DNA of 64,000 nt from Dichetophora obliterata (taxonomy: Eukaryota > Arthropoda > Insecta > Diptera > Sciomyzidae). Where the stretch lies: assembly GCA_963920525.1 (NCBI GenBank), contig OY986439.1:45792982-45856981 (forward strand), in the 5' to 3' direction. The position numbers and the translations under genes were made by a program. Position 1 is the stretch's first letter. Each line of letters starts with the position of its first letter. Shown piece by piece: positions 58,319 through 64,000 of this stretch. Below the pieces are notes generated by a model, which worked only from the letters and a program-made list of their open reading frames with translations, was not told where the DNA came from and made no database searches.

Positions 58319-59345
58319 AAACTCAAACAATTTTGTGTGCAAATATTATTAATAACTGCGTCCATTCTACGAATTTTATTTGTAGTTCTTAGCTACGAAT
58401 TGGATTCGTAAAGTGGACGTAGTTTAGTATATATTACGAATATATTATTACTTAGTATTCATACAAAAATCAATATATAATGTACGAATACATCTGTTAC
58501 ATTTACGCTCAAACATATTTATGCGTAAACATTACTAATAACTGCGTCCATTCTACGAATTTTATTCTTAGTTTTCAGCCAAGAATAAGATTCGTGAATC
58601 GACATAGATTAGTACATATTACGAATATTTTATTCGTATTCGTATAAAAACAAATATATATTGTAGGAATATATTTGTTTCATTTGCGTTTCATATTTTA
58701 TTCGTATTCGTATAAAAACAAAAATATATTGTAGGAATATATTTGTTTCATTTGCGAATGACCATAATGCCTAGTAACGAAAAAATAAAAAAAAATAACA
58801 TTCTCTCTTAGCTGGAGTTGGAAACTCGATTCTATAGCAGGATACAGCCAATTTTTAATCCCACAGCTCCTTATATTCTGTAGTTGTTCGACAAACCAGG
58901 CCAAACGATTTCGGTTTAAAATTTTTTAAACTCAACTAATAATTCGTAAGTTCTACGAATAGTTCGAACGGTCAACCTAAGAATGAATTTTTTCTACTAA
59001 TATTTTTTCATTCGTAAATAGTACGAAAGCATTAGTAAATGTTACAAATGCATTGGAAGAACTTACGAAGTTATTCGTATTTTACGAATATAATTATTTA
59101 TGTGTATACAATCATTCGCACAAAGTACAAATACGAAATGTTATATTTTTGTTTAGGAATATCATTAGTATATGAAACGAATATATTTGTAAATACTACT
59201 TCAGGTATTCATGACAATTTACGAATGAATTCGTAAAGATATCACAATACAAATACATTGAATATTGTACGAATATTCGTAGAATACAGAAATATTTTTT
59301 TACGAATATCATACGTAGCCATTTTACTAATAAATGTTTTGAGTT
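58319..59345. mobile_element. TTCGTA-rich TIR element (copy 2)
   Basis: Begins AACTCAAACAATTTTGTGTG and ends with the complement of AACTCAAAACATTTATTAGT, close to the ends of the copy at 38944. The phrase ATTACTAATAACTGCGTCCA occurs twice (58350, 58530), and a 70-bp piece with ATTGTAGGAATATATTTGTT occurs twice (58660, 58728), so the left side was internally duplicated. The middle holds one worn tRNA-like unit (58800-58900), then CGATTTCGGTTTAAAATTTT as in copy 1. No TA duplication is evident. Confidence 0.7.
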
Positions 59346-59500
59346 TTTGCATAATCCTTATACTTTTTTGTACATTTAACAGTGCAGTACGAATATTTTA
59401 CAAATGTAAGTGTAGACTTTACTAACATTGAATTTTTTTTTCCGATGTCTCTGGGTGTTGCATCGATTTTTCTGCTACCTCCTTGCAATCACAAAAAATT

Positions 59501-59813
59501 ATTGGCCATTTAAGCACTTGAAAAGTCTATGACCGAGCTTCTATTGTTCAATTGTGTTGTGAGTGTCATTTAATATTTGAACACAAATGATCGAGAACTG
59601 GGCCCACGAGTTTTATGCTGACTCCGAACGGCTTATGTTCTCAACTAACTTTACATGGCAGTTTTTCTCTCTGAGACTTGTCATTGAACTCAGAGATCTG
59701 GCGGTCGAAAAGAAATATTAATTAAATTGAAAAAACATTCACTCTGAGCTGGGATTTGGACCGCAGTTCTTTAGCTTACGGGCCACGTACTCTACCAGTA
59801 GGCTACGACCACC
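59501..59813 (-). mobile_element. Nearly full-length SINE copy, reverse orientation
   Basis: The minus strand starts GGTGGTCGTAGCCTACTGGT, has the GGTCCAAATCCCAGCTCAG B-box region, AATTTAATTAATATTTCTTT, GCCGTTCGGAGTCAGCATAA, GATCATTTGTGTTCAAA and ends CTTAAATGGCCAAT. This matches the copy at 47299 throughout. No target-site duplication was found. Confidence 0.87.
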
Positions 59814-60074
59814 TTTTATTCATATGATTTCATATATTCGTTTAATGTATGACTCGCACCGTTGGAATCTTTGATTTCCGCTTTTGTTAAATCGCGTTTA
59901 ATTCAATATCGTTTCGAATTTAATTTAGTATTTTTCTCAATAAAGCCTGTGTAAAAAAAAATTAGTTTTATTTATCAGCTACATGAAACCATAATTGGCT
60001 GGCCGCAACCTGAATAAAATCCTGGCTATGCCAATGCCCGATATATTGATAAATTATAAATTATAGAAGATTTT

Positions 60075-60270
60075 TTGACAAAACAGGATGAACGACTTCG
60101 GTAATAAATTTTTAAAAATCTACTAAAACTTCGTACCTCTTACGAATAAAGCGTACGGTCAAACTTCTTATGATATATTCTACGTTTAGTTTAAATTCGT
60201 AAATAGTACGAAACTATTAGTAAATACTACGAATGTAATGGAAGAATTTACGAAGTTATTTATACGAGAA
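60075..60270. mobile_element. Partial TTCGTA-rich element (copy 3)
   Basis: CAGGATGAACGACTTCGGTA and then TACGAATAAAGCGTACGGTC, GTAAATAGTACGAAACTATT and GAATTTACGAAGTTATT follow in the same order as the right half of copies 1 and 2. The left half and right end are not present. Confidence 0.7.
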
Positions 60271-60779
60271 GTACAATGTACTTCTTAAGAGAAAATTAAT
60301 GTCTATAATTCGAAATCTAGCAGTTGTAATATTCTTCAGAATTTAAGGCCTATTTGCAGACACATTTTACAATAGATTACGAAATTTTAGATTTATAGCC
60401 CTTTTTTCTCAATCATCTCAAAAGTGGAAATTTTTACATCCGACATTTATTTTCTCAAGTGACTAATACTAAAATTAAATTAAAAAAAGTTTTGGTGGAT
60501 TTTTTTTATTTTCAGTGTAAAATTAAGAAAAATTTTCAGATTTAGGCCAAAGTAGTCCAACCTATCTGGCAACACTGATCTTTTCCATTTAACCAAAAAA
60601 CATAACCGAATTAATCGAAGTAATATATTCATCATCATTACATTAACAAGCAGGTCGGTCATGAATGCGTGAACTGTTTGTACTGATTCTATTTGCCACT
60701 GACTCGAAGCGTCGCTTCTACAATACTCATGCACATTTTTATATTTTTCATGAAAGGCTTCTATATAAGGCATGAAAGG

Positions 60780-61194
60780 ATCCTAATGGTCCAATTATGT
60801 TCGCGTAATCCAACGCAAGGTAGCCGTAGCAAATATCACGTGCATTTCTGTTGTATGGGCTTTGTGTGTATCTGGTTATGCACCTCGCAACGAAGCTTAG
60901 AAAAATATAGATAAAACAGAATCTTATCTCTCAACCTTAAGATAAACGTATAACAAATAAAAAGCTCAATTTTATTTTGAACTTAATATTTATTAGCAAA
61001 CAGTAAATTTGCTAATAAATATTATTTGCCGCCAATTAAAAACATCTTACTTGTTGTAAACAAAAGCAGCTCAGTTGAAGTATTTTAAGTAGATGTTTGT
61101 CTGCATAATCAACACGAAATTATCTACGTGCAATCCGCCATTTGTTACGGCCACCTTGCGTTATGTTACGCGAACATAATTGGATCATAAGACG
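60780..61194. repeat. Inverted pair of about 50 bp around a 300-bp loop
   Basis: TCCAATTATGTTCGCGTAAT and CCAACGCAAGGTAGCCGTAG at 60791-60830 are the complement of TACGGCCACCTTGCGTTATG and TTACGCGAACATAATTGGAT at 61145-61184. No duplication at the outer ends was recognised, so it is either a MITE or a small inverted duplication. Confidence 0.7.
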
Positions 61195-61695
61195 ATTTGA
61201 ACGTTTTTAGGTTGAAAGAGAACTCAGTACAAGCAAAGTGCATCTTTAAATTTATTTGAGTAACTAACCACGTCGCAGAGTTTTGTAGAAAGTTGTGACA
61301 AAATTTAAGATTGGATCCAATCTCGTCCTTCTGGAAATCGTAGATTTGAGGAGGAATCGAAGGGCATTTGAGCTTTTGCAATTTCTAAGATGTATTAACT
61401 AATTCACTTTCCATGTTGGTTTCACAGCAACTGTCACTATATCATATCCCAACAGAAGCAGACGTAGATAGATTATTTTGCAAAGCTCGGAAGCTGGTGC
61501 AAGCAATTCATCTTCTTCTTCCATTCTGCTCTCATTGTCACTCAAATTTCTTTTCTTGACTGTAAAACAGTGATGGCCAAACACACACCACTTAAACTGC
61601 TTGCATGAATGTGTAACGTTTAAAGCTCCTCACTGAAAGAAATCTAACGTTAAACCATTTTGAAAGCTTTCTGAAAGCTTTATGTAAAAAAATAA
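61195..61695. other. Flank of the hAT element
   Basis: No recognised gene. Frames on the minus strand at 61166-61381 and 61399-61584 do not match a known family. Confidence 0.45.
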
Positions 61696-61703
61696 CACTA
61701 AAT

Positions 61704-63772
61704 CAGAGGTCGGCAAAACTCAAACTGAGTGTGTGTTGGTGAGAGCAAATATTCTGCAGTGAAAAAAATTTATGCTGCATATGATTTTAAAATTTGTACA
61801 CTTGCACACAAAAGTGATTTAATGAAACTATTTCAAACATACTATGGCAAAGGTATGTTATTAATAAGTTCAGAAATGTTAATTTTGTTATCGCAGTTTC
61901 TTATTAAAAGAATGCTTTTTAGAGGAGAATTAGTTAATCTATTTCGCTGCTTTGAGCATATGAATTTCAGGTCGGAAAAAATTTGTTCACAAAAGTAGGT
62001 GGAAGGATAAAAAGCTAACAGTTTGTAAGAAACTGCTTTTAGTTTTGGGTAAAAGCTGCCATCAATGGTTTTCCAGAATTCTACAATATGCTGTTCATCG
62101 ATCATTTCTATTTCGGTTCGGAGAATTATCAATTCAGATTGAATCTGGAATATATACTTCGTTACATCACATTTTAAAGGATTTTCAAATAAATTAAATA
62201 ACAGCTGCATTTCTTCAAAGTCTTTAAGTCTCTTTTCAAAATTATTTATAAGGGTTTCTATTATGTCAATGTGTTCATTCTTTTGTTCGCTTGTAATATT
62301 TTCAAAAAATGATGCTCTTGGGAAACTTGAATAATTTTCTTCTTGAATATTAGCTAAAAGTAAAAATAGTGTTGTTTTGAATTCAAAAATGCTATTGTAT
62401 GAATTGTAAACAGTCTTATTTTTTCCTTGAAGCTGAAGGTTTAGCTTATTTACGAAATTGGTTATATCTGTTAAAAATGCAAAATCCAAATTAAAGCTAT
62501 TGTCTTGTAAAGCATCTATTAAATGTTCAGTATTATCTATTTTTTCGATTTTCAAAAACTGCATTACTTTATCCCTTAGATCGTAAAGCCTGGAAAGGCA
62601 ATCGCCACGACTGAGCCACCTTACTTCTGTGAACATTTTCAGGTCATAATGTTCGTCGTCGGTATTTTTAAGAAATTGAACAAATTTTCTATGGGTTAGA
62701 GAATGATGTCCTCCTCTTATTGTGTTAATAATTTTCTCTGCTGTTTTCATGGCAGGAAATGTGCTCAAAAACTTTGAATCAAGTGCAACCTGGTGGATGA
62801 TGCAATGAAGAGATGACATTTCGATCCCGTGCTTTATCAATTGACCCACAAATCCATCATTTCTACCAACCATAACGCTAGCACCATCTGTACACACTCC
62901 AATTAATTTACTCATATCTAATTTGGAGAAAACGTTTTCATTTAGAATATCAAACAAAATTTTTCCCGTAACATTTCCATGTAATGTTTCCATGGAGATC
63001 ATTGATTCAAAAACTACGTAATCAGAACTTACACTTCGGATGCAAATTACTAATTGACACAGATCGTTAATATCAGTGCTCTCATCTAATGATATGGAAA
63101 AATATTTGCAGTTATTCACCGTTTTCAAAATTTCAAACTCAATAGAGTGAGCTACTTGTTCTATACGTCGAGCTATGGTTCTCGCGGACAAGGGAATGGA
63201 TTGAACAACATCAGTTTTATAATTTATTTTATTCAAAATATCAGTGCAAATGTTCTTAATAAAAGTTCCGTCAGTAAAAGGTCTGCCATGTTTTGCTATA
63301 TGAAGAGATATTATGGTTGACAATGTCACTTTAAGTTTCTTTTGGGTTTCCAGATGGTTCATTTAATTATCTGTTGCTTCCATATCAGAAAGCCATAACT
63401 TGAATTTTTGTAACACAGAATCTCTTTTTTCCCTAAAAATCCTATATTTTTCAACTCTATTCAATTTAGTTAATTCATTATGAGAATGTTCATAATGCCT
63501 TTTAAAAGCGTCTTCGCGTGGACTTTTGAATGCTGTGTAACAAATTAAGCATTGCATTTCATTAAAGGCATTCCTAAATAAGAAAAATTTTTCGCATATA
63601 TTTTCAGTTTCCATTTTGCGCACGATGTTCTCACTTCGGTGGCTCAAAGGCGAATAAACAAAATAACATATTTTGCGCTGTGTGGTTGAACGAAAGAGCG
63701 CAAAATACGAAAGAGCGTAAGCGTCTGTGTGAATTGGTTTTCCACAATTGTGGTATGGAGTGCCGATCTATG
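61704..63772 (-). mobile_element. Almost intact hAT transposon with 8-bp TSD
   Basis: CACTAAAT at 61696-61703 and 63773-63780 flanks a 2069-bp element, a perfect 8-bp duplication typical of hAT. The left end reads CAGAGGTCGGCAAAAC, the right end is the complement of CATAGATCGGCACTCC; 10 of the first 12 bases agree. The only gene is a minus-strand transposase covering about 87% of the element. Ends and gene are in the right order for an autonomous element, and the copy is disabled by one stop only. Confidence 0.95.
61842..63647 (-). pseudogene. hAT transposase, GTF2IRD2/ZBED5-like, one in-frame stop
   Basis: One frame of 600 codons plus a single internal TAA (63363-63365). The first 94 codons hold a zinc-finger/BED-like module (C33, C36 in MQCLICYTAF, H51 and H56 in FKRHYEHSHNEL). 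After the stop the same frame starts again with Met and runs 506 codons to the end. It has the hAT core: SISLDESTD with the first Asp (about residue 93 of this part), GVCTDGASVMVG (second Asp, about 159), SSLHCIIHQVAL, the EVRWLSRGDCLSRL motif (about 246-259), and the C-terminal dimerisation region (FYPSTYFCEQIFSDLKFI and NRLTNSPLKSILLI). Similar proteins are known as domesticated or free hAT transposases of the GTF2IRD2/ZBED5/FAM200 group. Translation might restart at the second Met, without the DNA-binding module. Confidence 0.92.
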
Positions 63773-63780
63773 CACTAAAT

Positions 63781-64000
63781 CAGTGTCGGGCAGCTTTGTA
63801 CCTATACTTTCTCATCTTGAGTATGTATTAATGAGCGCTTTAAAGCTCACACTGAAAACAAAGTAGTGCTAAAGCGCTTTTTGGAGAAATCTTACTAGGC
63901 ATTATGGAATATTTTTTTTGCTCGGATTTGTAATGCGAAATTAAATAAATAGGAAGTGGAAGGAATGTCAAAAGGAAACATACCGACAGACGGATAATGT
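63781..64000. other. Right-hand flank
   Basis: No gene. The first bases after the target duplication (CAGTGTCGGGCAGCTTTG) resemble a hAT end and may mark another, mostly outside, element. Confidence 0.35.

Noticed and set aside
1..64000. LTR retrotransposon or endogenous virus
   Set aside because: No pair of long direct repeats with TG...CA ends, no protease-RT-integrase order and no envelope-like frame was seen.

Overview
The window looks like intergenic or heterochromatin-like DNA from a higher dipteran, plausibly a tephritid-type fruit fly (inference). The DNA is AT-rich, has short CAA/CAG tracts, and is packed with insect transposon families: jockey/CR1-type LINEs, pogo, mariner, hAT, Helitron, piggyBac-like and Harbinger-like MITEs, and tRNA-derived SINEs. 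No complete host gene is visible. The best host candidate is a possible first exon near 4.0-4.2 kb, behind a promoter-like stretch. There are no rRNA or canonical tRNA genes, no CRISPR array and no sign of a bacterial or viral genome.

Layout. 0-1.2 kb: diverged tandem repeats. 1.2-6 kb: AT-rich DNA with the candidate exon. 6-11 kb: a mariner scrap and two minus-strand LINEs; the second keeps almost all of its endonuclease-reverse transcriptase ORF, broken by one frameshift and one stop. 11.5-16.1 kb: a repeat element with a SINE, a decayed jockey fragment, a foldback element and a Harbinger-like MITE. 18.9-21.7 kb: a small RT relic and a pogo/Tigger element with TA target site, broken by an 86-bp retroinsertion. 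22.8-24.2 kb: a Helitron helicase relic and an unidentified exon-like frame. 24.2-30.8 kb: mostly unique DNA. 30.8-31.04 kb: a small MITE. 31.82-38.24 kb: a near-perfect inverted repeat, two arms of about 3.1 kb around a 228-bp spacer. 38.9-41.4 kb: two TIR elements that carry tandem tRNA-like modules. 43.3-44.7 kb: a mariner with clear TIRs and a broken transposase. 47-48.7 kb: a nest of elements inserted in one another (SINE with a 12-bp TSD, piggyBac-like MITE, AAT microsatellite). 49.3-49.8 kb: a relic of a second hAT-type transposase. 50.3-50.75 kb: tandem repeats. 52.7-54.3 kb: a plus-strand LINE relic. 58.3-60.3 kb: further copies of the TTCGTA-rich element and the SINE. 61.7-63.8 kb: an almost intact hAT element with a perfect 8-bp TSD and a 600-codon transposase frame with one stop.

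The two most unusual things are the 6.4-kb near-identical palindrome and a recurring architecture: AT-rich elements built of short self-complementary words (TTCGTA, GCAAAT and similar) that carry RNA polymerase III-type A/B-box modules near their centre, in some copies as tandem arrays. All boundaries and similarities were read by eye, without alignment or database search.
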